From: Oxalobacteraceae bacterium
GTDB taxonomy: Bacteria > Pseudomonadota > Gammaproteobacteria > Burkholderiales > Burkholderiaceae_D
DNA: 47,853 bases
Assembly: GCA_027485795.1 (NCBI GenBank)
Contig: JAIXQK010000045.1
Span: forward strand, 1-47,853
Direction: 5' to 3'
The position numbers were made by a program, and so were the translations under genes. The notes beneath the pieces are model-generated. The model was not told where the DNA came from and did no database searches. It worked only from the letters and a program-made list of their open reading frames with translations. Positions 35,666-44,266 of this stretch are shown here, one piece after another (position 1 is the first letter of the stretch; the number at the start of each line of letters is the position of its first letter).

Positions 35666-37459
35666 TCAAGCCGGGTTGGCGGCTGGCGCACCCGCGCCTT
35701 GCTGATGAATAAATCGAATCTCTTGCGGGTAGGGGAAGACATCCTCGACCTGCCCCTCCAGGATGCGCGTTTTCTTTTGCCGCCAATAGTCAGCGCTCAA
35801 TAAATCGGCGTGGTACTTCATGAAGTAATGGCGCACTTTGGGATTACCGAGCAGGAAAACACTAAACTGCTCAGGGAACACATCATTCTTCGCCACTGAG
35901 TACCAGGGCTCGCTCGCCATTTCATCTTCCTCGTTGCGCGGGGCCGGGATATCTCGGAAATTGCAATCCGTGATGTACTCAATCTCGTCATAGTCATAAA
36001 ACACGACGCGACCTTGGCGGGTAACGCCAAAATTTTTATAGAGCATGTCGCCAGGGAAGATATTCGCAGCCACCAGATCTTTGATGGCGTTGCCGTACTC
36101 GCGCACACCATGCTCCATTTTTGCGTCATCACCGGCAGCTTCGGCTTCCGTCAGCCAGATATTCAGCGGCGTCATGCGGCGCTCGATGTAAAGATGGCGA
36201 ACGATCACCTGATCATTTTCTTCTTCGATCAGCGATGGCGCCACGTCCTTCAACTCGTCGAGCAACTCGTCCGGGAAGCGAGCGCGCGGAAAAGCTACGT
36301 TCGAATACTCCAGCGTATCTGCCATGCGGCCAACACGGTCGTGGTATTTGACGAGCAGGTATTTCTCCTTGACTAGCTCGCGCGTGGTTTCTTTAGGCGC
36401 CGGGAAATGATCCTTGATCACTTTGAATACATACGGAAATGACGGCAGCGCGAATACCACCATCACCAGCCCGCGGATACCGGGTGCGATGGCAAAGTTG
36501 TCCGACGAGTGTGCGAGGTGATGCAAGAAGTCACGGTAGAACGCTGCCTTGCCCTGCTTCTGCAAACCGAGAATCGTATAAATCTCGCCGCGCGGCTTGC
36601 TGGGCATGATGTTGTGCAAGAAATTCACATAAGCCGACGGCACTTCCATGTCGACCATGAAGTAGGCGCGCGTAAAAGAAAACAGCAAGGTGATCTGACT
36701 CGGATCGGTCAGCAGGGCATCTATGAATAATGCGCCGCGCCGATTGTGCAGCACCGGAATCACAAATCCGTAACTGTGACTGCCATTGACTAACTTTCCT
36801 ACCAAGTAGGCGCCCTTATTACGCAAGAAGGGTGACGACAATACCTGCAACTGGTAATTCGCTTCCTGCTTTTCATTACCTGGCAAGGCATTCAATCGCG
36901 CCTCAACCATGGTGAGGTCATGCTCAAGATCAGCAAACTCGCCGGTGAACTGAAAATTGGTCACCATGCGTCGCAGCGCATTGCGCATGCCGTCTTTGGC
37001 AGGGTAGTAGACACGATAGGCCGGGACGCTCTCGCGTGGCTCGATGTACTCTGTCGAAATGGTTGGCCAGACGAAGATGAAGTCGTTGTTGAAGTACGTG
37101 CGGTGCAGAATGCTGCAACATACCGAGTTGAAAAAAGTCTCCGCCAGCTCAGGTTGCCGATGCTCGGTCAGCATGCCGATGTAGTGCAGCTTCACCTCGC
37201 GCCAAACGGTATCAGTCAGATCCTCTTGCGCGTACTCATCCTCCAGCATTTGTACGCACTCTTGTACACGGCGATCATAAAACGCGATTCGCTCACGCGC
37301 CTCGGCCTGCGCTATTTTCCAAGTCGATTGTTCGAAGTGGCGACGCGCAGCCTGGCTCGTTTCGCGGAACAGGCGATAGTGCTTGTCAAAGCCATCAATA
37401 ATGACGCGCGCAATATCAAACGCAATCTGCGATGACAACAGCTTGGGGAAGTGTTGCAT
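35666..37459 (-). CDS. aceK: Isocitrate dehydrogenase kinase/phosphatase
   Basis: The 597-aa bifunctional enzyme phosphorylates and inactivates isocitrate dehydrogenase and reverses it, sending acetyl-CoA carbon through the glyoxylate shunt. AceK features: [20 protein letters not shown] with the kinase ATP-site Lys, [38 protein letters not shown] (catalytic Asp/Asn segment) and [17 protein letters not shown]. Start ATG 37459 ([10 protein letters not shown]) gives normal length with AAAGGA upstream; the frame is open 16 codons higher. It sits between liuA (16 nt) and the thiolase, linking control of isocitrate flux to leucine catabolism. Confidence 0.95.
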   Translation of the reverse strand: MQHFPKLLSSQIAFDIARVIIDGFDKHYRLFRETSQAARRHFEQSTWKIAQAEARERIAFYDRRVQECVQMLEDEYAQEDLTDTVWREVKLHYIGMLTEHRQPELAETFFNSVCCSILHRTYFNNDFIFVWPTISTEYIEPRESVPAYRVYYPAKDGMRNALRRMVTNFQFTGEFADLEHDLTMVEARLNALPGNEKQEANYQLQVLSSPFLRNKGAYLVGKLVNGSHSYGFVIPVLHNRRGALFIDALLTDPSQITLLFSFTRAYFMVDMEVPSAYVNFLHNIMPSKPRGEIYTILGLQKQGKAAFYRDFLHHLAHSSDNFAIAPGIRGLVMVVFALPSFPYVFKVIKDHFPAPKETTRELVKEKYLLVKYHDRVGRMADTLEYSNVAFPRARFPDELLDELKDVAPSLIEEENDQVIVRHLYIERRMTPLNIWLTEAEAAGDDAKMEHGVREYGNAIKDLVAANIFPGDMLYKNFGVTRQGRVVFYDYDEIEYITDCNFRDIPAPRNEEDEMASEPWYSVAKNDVFPEQFSVFLLGNPKVRHYFMKYHADLLSADYWRQKKTRILEGQVEDVFPYPQEIRFIHQQGAGAPAANPA

Positions 37460-37475
37460 GTGCGGCGCTATCCTT

Positions 37476-38660
37476 TCAGGCAGTCTCGGCGAATAATTCG
37501 CGGCCAATTAGCATGCGCCGGATCTCGCTGGTACCCGCGCCAATTTCATACAGCTTGGCGTCACGCCATAGACGGCCGGTCGGGTATTCGTTGATGTAGC
37601 CGTTTCCTCCCAACGCCTGGATCGCCTCGCCGGCCATCCAAGTCGCCTTTTCAGCGGAATACAAAATTGCGCCCGCAGCGTCTTTACGCAATGCGCGCAC
37701 TTGCTCCGGCGTGCTGGCACGGTCACATGCCTGACCGACGGCATAAACATAGGCCTTGCACGCCATCATTGTTGAGTACATATCCGCCAGCTTGCCCTGC
37801 ATGAGCTGAAACTCGCCAATCGGCTGGCCGAATTGCTTGCGATCGTGCACATAGGGCACCACCACGTCCATGCAGGCCTGCATGATGCCGAGTGGGCCGC
37901 CAGACAGCACCGCACGCTCGTAATCCAAACCGGACATCAATACATTCACGCCGCGACCGAGACCACCCAGTACATTTTCTGCAGGCACCTCGCACTCCTG
38001 GAATACCAGCTCTCCTGTGTGTGAGCCACGCATGCCGAGCTTGTCCAGCTTTTGTGCCACGGAAAAACCTTTGAAGTTTTTCTCGATCAGAAATGCGGTG
38101 ATCCCTCGTGGGCCCGCCTCAAGATCATTTTTTGCGTACACCACCATGACATCGGCATCTGGGCCATTAGTGATCCACATCTTGCTGCCGTTGAGTACCC
38201 AATGGTCGCGCTTGAAATCAGCGCGTAAACGCATGCCGACCACGTCAGAACCTGCATTCGGCTCCGACATTGCTAATGCACCGATATGCTCACCCGAGAT
38301 CAGCTTCGGCAAATACTTTGCTTTTTGCTCATCACTGCCGTTGCGACGGATCTGATTCACGCACAAGTTGGAATGTGCGCCGTAGGAGAGTCCGACCGAT
38401 GCTGAAGCGCGTGAAATTTCCTCCATCGCGATAATGTGCGCAAGGTAGCCCATCGCGCTACCGCCGTAGGCCTCGTCTGCGGTAATACCGAGCAGGCCAA
38501 GATCACCCATCTTGCGCCACAGGTCCATGGGGAACTGATCACTGCGATCGATCGCTTCCGCGCGCGGTGCTATTTCAGCTGCTGCGAATTGTTGGATAGC
38601 GTCACGTAGTGCTGCGATATCGTCGCCGTGGTCAAAGCTCAGGCCGGGCAAATTAAGCAT
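37476..38660 (-). CDS. liuA: Isovaleryl-CoA dehydrogenase
   Basis: The 394-aa FAD enzyme oxidises isovaleryl-CoA to 3-methylcrotonyl-CoA. Diagnostic is the [13 protein letters not shown] loop, where Glu is the base specific to isovaleryl-CoA dehydrogenase. Also [48 protein letters not shown] and [17 protein letters not shown]. Start ATG 38660 (MLNLPGLSF) gives the family N-terminus. It is 29 nt downstream of liuR and opens the catabolic part of the operon. Confidence 0.95.
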   Translation of the reverse strand: MLNLPGLSFDHGDDIAALRDAIQQFAAAEIAPRAEAIDRSDQFPMDLWRKMGDLGLLGITADEAYGGSAMGYLAHIIAMEEISRASASVGLSYGAHSNLCVNQIRRNGSDEQKAKYLPKLISGEHIGALAMSEPNAGSDVVGMRLRADFKRDHWVLNGSKMWITNGPDADVMVVYAKNDLEAGPRGITAFLIEKNFKGFSVAQKLDKLGMRGSHTGELVFQECEVPAENVLGGLGRGVNVLMSGLDYERAVLSGGPLGIMQACMDVVVPYVHDRKQFGQPIGEFQLMQGKLADMYSTMMACKAYVYAVGQACDRASTPEQVRALRKDAAGAILYSAEKATWMAGEAIQALGGNGYINEYPTGRLWRDAKLYEIGAGTSEIRRMLIGRELFAETA

Positions 38661-38689
38661 GCGAATTCCTTGGTGCAGAATAATCGGAT

Positions 38690-39109
38690 TCAGGCGACGC
38701 GCCGCACGCTGGCGCTCTTGCGCTTGGGTAGGCCTTCGTCGAGCAGACGGCGGCATTGCGCCTCATGCATCGCAATCTCGGACAGAGTTACTTCCAGATC
38801 TTCGCGCTGCTGCTCTAGCATCTCGCGGTGGCGCGACAGCACCAGCAGAAAATGTTTTAGCTGTGCCGATGAATCTTTTGGCGAGTCATACATATCCACC
38901 AGATCCTTAATCTCCGACAGCGTCAGGCCTAGTCGCTTGCCACGCAACGTGAGCTTCAAGCGTGTGCGATCGCGCGCGCCATAAACCCGTACCCGGCCAC
39001 CACTGCCTTCGCGCTTTGGACTGATCAGTCCCTGATCCTCATAAAAGCGGATGGTGCGCGGCGTAATATCGAATTCGCGCGCTAGCTCTGTGATGGTGTA
39101 AGTCGCCAT
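38690..39109 (-). CDS. liuR: MerR-family regulator of leucine/isovalerate degradation
   Basis: The 139-aa regulator has a MerR winged helix ([20 protein letters not shown] then YEDQGLI), [20 protein letters not shown] and a coiled coil around [20 protein letters not shown]. Three in-frame ATGs (39124, 39115, 39109) precede the domain; 39109 is used, since no clear ribosome site separates them. No metal-binding Cys set is present, so it is not a metal sensor. It heads the liu operon next to a perfect palindrome that is its probable operator. In related bacteria LiuR represses liu genes and an acyl-CoA intermediate relieves this; that is family knowledge, not shown here. Confidence 0.88.
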   Translation of the reverse strand: MATYTITELAREFDITPRTIRFYEDQGLISPKREGSGGRVRVYGARDRTRLKLTLRGKRLGLTLSEIKDLVDMYDSPKDSSAQLKHFLLVLSRHREMLEQQREDLEVTLSEIAMHEAQCRRLLDEGLPKRKSASVRRVA

Positions 39110-39161
39110 GGCCATGGGATGCATTGCAGGCGCCGGGCAAGGCGCGCTGGGGGGTAGAATG

Positions 39162-39179
39162 GACGTTTACGTAAACGTC
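39162..39179. promoter_or_regulatory. Probable LiuR operator (perfect 18-bp palindrome)
   Basis: GACGTTTAC followed by GTAAACGTC, exact reverse complements with no spacer, in the 140-nt divergent gap between liuR and the MBL hydrolase. On the minus strand TTGACG (39181-39176) starts in it, so it overlaps a likely -35 box of the liu operon, as MerR regulators usually bind. Confidence 0.7.
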
Positions 39180-39195
39180 AATTGCCAGCTATTGT
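39166..39195 (+). promoter_or_regulatory. Divergent promoter for the MBL hydrolase gene
   Basis: TTTACG (39166-39171) and TATTGT (39190-39195) are 18 nt apart on the plus strand. The -35 lies inside the palindrome, so the same regulator could control both directions. Confidence 0.45.
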
Positions 39196-39249
39196 AGGCG
39201 CGCCAGCATCCATTGCAAGCCCTTGCGCGTCAGCGGCGAAAGCACTGCC

Positions 39250-40293
39250 ATGAACCCACTGGAATCCGAGCTCTCTTACCCATTTGGGGAAACCTTGCCA
39301 GCAACTGGCGCGGCGCTGCAGGTCGCACCCGGCGTGCGCTGGATACGGATGGGCCTGCCTTTCGCGCTCAACCATATCAACCTCTGGTTACTGGAGGATG
39401 GGGATGGTTGGGCAGTCGTTGATTGCGGAATTGCTAACGATACCACGCGCGCGGCTTGGGAGCAGGTGTTCTCCGAGTCGCTTGATGGCCGTCCAATCAC
39501 CCGGGTAATCGTCACCCATTGCCATCCTGACCATGTTGGCCTCGCGGCCTGGCTGTGCGAACGCTGGCAGGTCCCGTTGTGGATGACTGTCGGCGAATAC
39601 GGCTTTGCGCGCATGATGTCTGCCGGGCTTCCTGGCGCTGACGGCCCCGCGATGATCCCGCATTTTCGTCGCCATGGCCTGCTCGATAGCGAGAAGCTGG
39701 CGCAACTGGAGGGCCGAAAGCAGTATTACCCGACCTTGGTGCCGAAGGTACCGGAGCAGTTCATCCGACTGGATTCACGCGCGCCGATTCGCATTGGCGC
39801 GCACACCTGGCGCGTAATTATCGGTACCGGACACTCGCCCGAGCATGCCGCGCTGTATTGCGAGTCGCTGAACGTGCTGATCTCCGGCGACATGCTGCTG
39901 CCTAAAATCTCGACCAATACCTCGGTATTCGCCATCGAGCCTGAATCCGACGCTGTGGGGCAGTTTCTTGATTCACTCCAGCGGTTCAGCCCCTTGCCGG
40001 AGCAAACACTAGTGTTGCCTTCGCATGGCAAACCCTTTCTCGGCATTCGGCAACGCGTGCGGCAATTGGAGGCACACCATGCCGAGAGGCTAGATGAGGT
40101 TCGCGCCGCCTGTAGCAAGCCCTGCTCTGCTGCCGACATCGTGCCTTTGATGTTCAGGCGCGACCTCGACATGCATCAGCTCACCTTCGCCATGGGCGAA
40201 GCACTCGCGCATTTACATCGTTTGTGGTTTGCAGGTGAATTAAGACGCATGCACGACGACGACGGTGTTATTCGATTCGTCAAACTGCAATAA
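39250..40293 (+). CDS. MBL-fold metallo-hydrolase divergent from liuR
   Basis: The 347-aa cytoplasmic enzyme carries VTHCHPDHVGLAAWL (HxHxDH), IIGTGHSPEHAALY with a His, LISGDMLLPKIST with the bridging Asp, and VLPSHGKPF with the last His. A C-terminal helical region (ADIVPLMFRRDLDMHQLTFA) resembles the MBL/winged-helix group of acyl-CoA-related thioester hydrolases. Start ATG 39250 (MNPLESELS) is preferred over an in-frame TTG at 39223. Position opposite liuR suggests shared regulation and action on an acyl-CoA or thioester; the substrate is unknown. Confidence 0.85.
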   Translation: MNPLESELSYPFGETLPATGAALQVAPGVRWIRMGLPFALNHINLWLLEDGDGWAVVDCGIANDTTRAAWEQVFSESLDGRPITRVIVTHCHPDHVGLAAWLCERWQVPLWMTVGEYGFARMMSAGLPGADGPAMIPHFRRHGLLDSEKLAQLEGRKQYYPTLVPKVPEQFIRLDSRAPIRIGAHTWRVIIGTGHSPEHAALYCESLNVLISGDMLLPKISTNTSVFAIEPESDAVGQFLDSLQRFSPLPEQTLVLPSHGKPFLGIRQRVRQLEAHHAERLDEVRAACSKPCSAADIVPLMFRRDLDMHQLTFAMGEALAHLHRLWFAGELRRMHDDDGVIRFVKLQ

Positions 40294-40592
40294 GGACGCC
40301 GCAAAAGTCCTGTCACCGCCACGCCTGATTCAGTGCAGAGCGCCTTGCTCAGCCTGTCGGCGTTCTCCTGAACTGCCGCACCTAATAGCTTTTCTCAGCC
40401 TATTTGGTCGCAATTCAGCCAGGCATTTTGATTTGCGCCGCAACAAAACCTCTCAAATACTCTTTGAGGCTAGATCAGCCATTAATTCTTATTCAACCAA
40501 ATTTTGTTTGTTAACAAATAATCGCCATCATTAGGACTGACTATTACACGGCCACATGGAATAGTGTGAGCCATGAAAAATAGTTGTGCCCC
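40294..40592. other. 299-nt AT-rich intergenic region before the XRE-like gene
   Basis: The left half holds a weak hairpin CTCAAA/TTTGAG (40452-40468), a possible terminator for the MBL gene. The right half is AT-rich and contains the palindrome TTTGTTAACAAA (40507-40518), which could be an operator for the downstream regulator. No coding frame with family features was found. Confidence 0.5.
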
Positions 40593-40982
40593 ATGAACTC
40601 ATCACAAGAACGCTTGGCATTCAGCGAAAGGCTGCAACAAGCGCTGCGTAACGCCGAGTACTCGCCGCATAGCCCAACCCAGCTAGCGCGGGAATTCAAT
40701 GAGCGTTTCAAAGGTCACCCTGTGACCGTGCACGCTGCACGCAAGTGGCTGCAAGGTGAATCCATTCCGACGCAGGAAAAGCTGCGCGCGCTGGCGGGAT
40801 GGCTGGACGTGCCAGCGGATTGGCTGCGTTTCGGAAATGGCGATACCCGCAAGGGCGGAGGCGCCGATACCAGCATGACGGATCAGCGGGCTACGGCGCT
40901 ACTTAGTCAACTTGATGAGCACCATCGGCAGATCGGCCTCGATATGCTTCGGGCCTTGGTGCGTACCTACAAGAAAAAATAG
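40593..40982 (+). CDS. XRE-like helix-turn-helix DNA-binding protein
   Basis: The 129-aa protein contains a lambda-repressor-like fold in residues 8-78: FSERLQQALRNAEY, then SPTQLAREFNERFKGHPVTV and HAARKWLQGESIPTQEKLRA, then LAGWLDVPADWLRFG. The C-terminal 40 residues form helices with a basic end (LVRTYKKK). Start ATG 40593 is chosen; an in-frame TTG lies 3 codons upstream. Similar short regulators occur across Betaproteobacteria; their targets are unknown. Only 4 nt separate its stop from convergent dsbA. Confidence 0.8.
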   Translation: MNSSQERLAFSERLQQALRNAEYSPHSPTQLAREFNERFKGHPVTVHAARKWLQGESIPTQEKLRALAGWLDVPADWLRFGNGDTRKGGGADTSMTDQRATALLSQLDEHHRQIGLDMLRALVRTYKKK

Positions 40983-40986
40983 GCGC

Positions 40987-41640
40987 TTACCTCTTCTTGG
41001 CGACTAGTGCGTCCATCACGAGCAAAGTCGCACCATTCAGTACTTCCTCCGGAGCGCCCCGCATACTCTGACCAACAATCGATGGCGAGGTCACATACTG
41101 ACCGTCGATCGCGACCGTCGGTACACCATCAATACGGAATGCTTCCTGTAACTGTCGCACCCGGGCGACTTTGCTTTGCACACTGAAGGAATTAAACGTC
41201 TCACCAAATTTTTTCGAATCAATGCTTTGCTTCTCAATGAAAGCCATGATCTCGGGCTCGGTGTTAAGTTTCATGCGCCGCTGGTGAATTGCATCGAACA
41301 CCACGGCGTGCAGGTCAAGCCGATTCATGGCTTCCAGTGCAAAGTAGAGCTTCTGCTGCGGTGCGAATGATTCGCGAAATCCAACCGGAATGCGCTTGAG
41401 CACGATGCGGTCACCCTGCTTTTTCGCCCATTCCGCGAGATGCGGTTCGAAGGCATGACAGTGCGGGCAGTTGTACCAAAAGAACTCGAGCACCTCGACT
41501 TTTTTGCCGGTATCCGTCGGCTGTGGCTGAGACAGCCGCTGATACTCGACACCCTCGACCGGTGCATTGGGTGCAGCGGCAACGCCGGCGGACACCAAGC
41601 CTAGGCTGGCGATCAACAACAAGCTGTGCAACAGTCGCAT
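40987..41640 (-). CDS. dsbA: Thiol:disulfide interchange protein DsbA
   Basis: The 217-aa periplasmic oxidase introduces disulfides into secreted proteins. It has a signal peptide (MRLLHSLLLIASLGLVSAGVAA), a thioredoxin fold with C58-P-H-C61 in FFWYNCPHCHAFEP, an inserted helical domain, and the cis-Pro loop DGVPTVAIDGQYV. Length matches betaproteobacterial DsbA. It is the last gene of the argS-SPOR-dsbA run, 21 nt after the SPOR gene. It would serve disulfide-containing exported proteins. Confidence 0.95.
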   Translation of the reverse strand: MRLLHSLLLIASLGLVSAGVAAAPNAPVEGVEYQRLSQPQPTDTGKKVEVLEFFWYNCPHCHAFEPHLAEWAKKQGDRIVLKRIPVGFRESFAPQQKLYFALEAMNRLDLHAVVFDAIHQRRMKLNTEPEIMAFIEKQSIDSKKFGETFNSFSVQSKVARVRQLQEAFRIDGVPTVAIDGQYVTSPSIVGQSMRGAPEEVLNGATLLVMDALVAKKR

Positions 41641-41661
41641 GAGGCTTTCCTTAAGTGTGAT

Positions 41662-42276
41662 TTATTTCGGGACGCGAACCACGGCTGCGTCGACACCATT
41701 GTCGGACATCCGCACGCGTGCCCGATTCATGCCCTCGACATCGTCGAACGGTCCGACACGAACCCGATACAGCGTGCCCATGTCCGATTTGCGCTCGGCA
41801 ATGGTAGCAGCCACACCCATCAGCGCCAGTCGCGCCTTGGTAGCCTCTGCATCTTGACGTTCGCGGAACGCGCCCGCCTGCAGATAGTAAGTGAAGCCAC
41901 CGCTGCCTGCTAAGGGAGCAGGCTCTGCCACTGGCGCAGGACTTGTCACAGGCTTTTCATTCTGGCGAACGCTTGCCGCCGGCGTTGCTGGCCGCTTGGG
42001 CTCGACCGCCGCATCCGGTGGCGGGGCAGGTGGAGCCGCGGCGGTGTTCGCTGCAGCATCGCGCGATTCACGCGCGCTACTCTGCAGTGACTTATTGGGG
42101 TCACCCAGATCGCCGGCCGACTGAGACGGTTTACCGATCTTGTCGATAAACGGCAGCGGCGTTTTCATGATGGTCATCGCAATACCCACTGCGATCAGCA
42201 GACCGATGATGAGGCCAATGATCAGACCGGCGGTGGTTCCGCCCTGCTGCCGATAGACGCCGCGCTGAACGTTCAT
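41662..42276 (-). CDS. SPOR-domain (FtsN-like) cell-division protein
   Basis: The 204-aa bitopic protein has a short cytoplasmic tail, one helix (about residues 14-40, AGLIIGLIIGLLIAVGIAMT), a Pro/Ala-rich periplasmic linker (residues 70-125) and a C-terminal SPOR domain (GFTYYLQAGAFRERQDAEAT, LYRVRVGPFDDVEGMNRARV) that binds denuded septal peptidoglycan. It lies 2 nt after argS, with dsbA following. It is FtsN-like in layout, but FtsN identity is inferred. Confidence 0.88.
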   Translation of the reverse strand: MNVQRGVYRQQGGTTAGLIIGLIIGLLIAVGIAMTIMKTPLPFIDKIGKPSQSAGDLGDPNKSLQSSARESRDAAANTAAAPPAPPPDAAVEPKRPATPAASVRQNEKPVTSPAPVAEPAPLAGSGGFTYYLQAGAFRERQDAEATKARLALMGVAATIAERKSDMGTLYRVRVGPFDDVEGMNRARVRMSDNGVDAAVVRVPK

Positions 42277-42278
42277 GC

Positions 42279-44015
42279 CTACATTCTCGCTGGCGCAGAG
42301 ACGCCGATCAGCGCCAAGCCATTGCGTAGTACCTGACGCGTAGCCAGTAGCAGGGCAAGCCGCGCATGCTTGAGTGAAGCGTCATCGACCAGGACCCTCT
42401 CTGCGTTGTAATAGCTGTGCAGCTCGCCAGCTAACTCGCGCAAGTAGAACGCCACCTGATGCGGACCAAGTTCCTCAGCGGCTTTTTTCAGGACCTCTGG
42501 GTAATCAGCCAGTTTGGCCAACAAGCTTGCCTCGCGTGGCGAGTTCAGTCCGGACAAATCCGTCGTCTGCAATAGTGCTTCATCACCACCCCATTGCGCC
42601 AGTACAGAGCAGATACGTGCATGGGCATACTGCACGTAATACACTGGGTTTTCGTCGGACTGCGCCAGTGCGAGGTCGACATCGAAAACAAACTCGGTAT
42701 CCGCTTTGCGCGAGATAAGAAAGAACCGCACCGCATCGCGACCGCGCGTGAGATCGCGCTGGCCGTGAGCATCCATTGCGTCGCCGGCTGACCATTCGAT
42801 CAGATCGCGCAAGGTGACATAAGAACCCGCGCGCTTGGAGATTTTTACTTCTTCACCATTTCGCATCACCGTGACCATCTTGTGCAGCACATAGTCTGGG
42901 TAGCCCTCAGGGATGCCGATGCCGAACGCCTGCAAGCCAGCGCGTACCCGCGCAATCGTGCCATGGTGGTCGCTGCCTTGAATATTGATCACTTTATGAA
43001 AGCCACGCTGCCACTTGGTGACGTGATACGCCACGTCCGGCACAAAGTAGGTATATGTACCATCGGATTTCCTCATCACACGGTCTTTATCATCACCGTA
43101 TTCTGTGCTCTTGAGCCACAGCGCGCCTTCTTGCTCGTAGGTCTTGCCAGCTGCTTTGATTGCGCTGACCGCTGCCTCGACCTTGCCATCGCTGTAGAGC
43201 GATGATTCAAGGTAGTAGTTATCGAAGCGCACACCGAATGCTTGCAGATCAAGATCCTGCTCATGCCGCAGGTAAGCAACGGCAAAGCGACGAATCGATT
43301 CAATATCGTTGACATCACCGTTCGCAGTGACCGGCTCGCCATCGGCGGCTGCAACCGTTTTTTTAGCGATGAAATCAGCAGCAATATCAGCGATGTAATC
43401 GCCGTTGTAGGCTGACTCGGGCCAGTCGGCGTCGCCCGGCTTGCTGCCCATGGCGCGCGCTTGCACAGAGGTGGCGAGGGTCGCGATTTGCACACCGGCG
43501 TCGTTGTAATAGAACTCGCGCTGAACCGAATAACCCTGTGCCTCGAGCAAGGCGCAAATCGCGTCACCCAAAGCACCTTGTCGTCCATGGCCAACATGCA
43601 ACGGCCCGGTTGGATTAGCCGAAACGAATTCGACCAATACCTTACTTGGCTCAGCCAGGCTGCTGCGGCCATAACACTGGATATCGGTAAAGATGCGGCC
43701 GATAACGGCCTGCTTCGTCGCCAAAGCGACACGCAGATTGATGAAGCCGGGACCAGCGATGTCAATCGACTCGATCAGACCGACGCGCGATGGATGGGCA
43801 AGCACCGCGTCAGCGATGACCTGAGCCAACTCGCGCGGATTGCGCTTGAGTGGCTTAGCCAGCTGCATCGCCAAATTGCAGGCCAGATCACCGTGGGTAG
43901 GATCTCGCGGGCGCTCAAGGGTAATGACAGGCATGACGATATCCGTGCCAACGATCAATGGCGCAACCGATTCGGCGAATAGCGAGCTGACCTGTTCTTT
44001 GTGTTGCTGTTGCAT
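42279..44015 (-). CDS. argS: Arginyl-tRNA synthetase
   Basis: The 578-aa class I synthetase charges tRNA-Arg. The N-terminal Add1-like domain is followed by the HIGH-type [15 protein letters not shown] and KMSKS-type [20 protein letters not shown]; the anticodon-binding helices at the C-terminus end [28 protein letters not shown] is a typical ArgRS segment. It is the first gene of a minus-strand run with the SPOR protein and dsbA. A -10 box lies 44 nt upstream. Confidence 0.97.
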   Translation of the reverse strand: MQQQHKEQVSSLFAESVAPLIVGTDIVMPVITLERPRDPTHGDLACNLAMQLAKPLKRNPRELAQVIADAVLAHPSRVGLIESIDIAGPGFINLRVALATKQAVIGRIFTDIQCYGRSSLAEPSKVLVEFVSANPTGPLHVGHGRQGALGDAICALLEAQGYSVQREFYYNDAGVQIATLATSVQARAMGSKPGDADWPESAYNGDYIADIAADFIAKKTVAAADGEPVTANGDVNDIESIRRFAVAYLRHEQDLDLQAFGVRFDNYYLESSLYSDGKVEAAVSAIKAAGKTYEQEGALWLKSTEYGDDKDRVMRKSDGTYTYFVPDVAYHVTKWQRGFHKVINIQGSDHHGTIARVRAGLQAFGIGIPEGYPDYVLHKMVTVMRNGEEVKISKRAGSYVTLRDLIEWSAGDAMDAHGQRDLTRGRDAVRFFLISRKADTEFVFDVDLALAQSDENPVYYVQYAHARICSVLAQWGGDEALLQTTDLSGLNSPREASLLAKLADYPEVLKKAAEELGPHQVAFYLRELAGELHSYYNAERVLVDDASLKHARLALLLATRQVLRNGLALIGVSAPARM

Positions 44016-44058
44016 GGTGTGCGAGCTGCGCGGACGCGATGTCTCAAAAGAAAGGCAA

Positions 44059-44064
44059 ATTATA
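44059..44064 (-). promoter_or_regulatory. -10 box of the argS-SPOR-dsbA operon
   Basis: The minus strand reads TATAAT (44064-44059), 43 nt before the argS start codon. The nearest -35-like TTGGAC (44090-44085) is 20 nt away, longer than ideal. Confidence 0.5.
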
Positions 44065-44266
44065 ACGGGCGCTTAGTGGACCTCGTCCAACGGTCACTTC
44101 CAAAGCCCGATTTGCTGCAGCGTAAGCGTGCTCGCTATCACGCTGTATACATTTTTAATCAATTGTCAGTGCTCAAGAAGGCCATCAGGCCTTGCCCTAA
44201 GTTCGTCACTGCCGTGCGGTCGAGCACCGTTACGCGCCAATTTCCGATGACGACAAGGGAGTAGTG

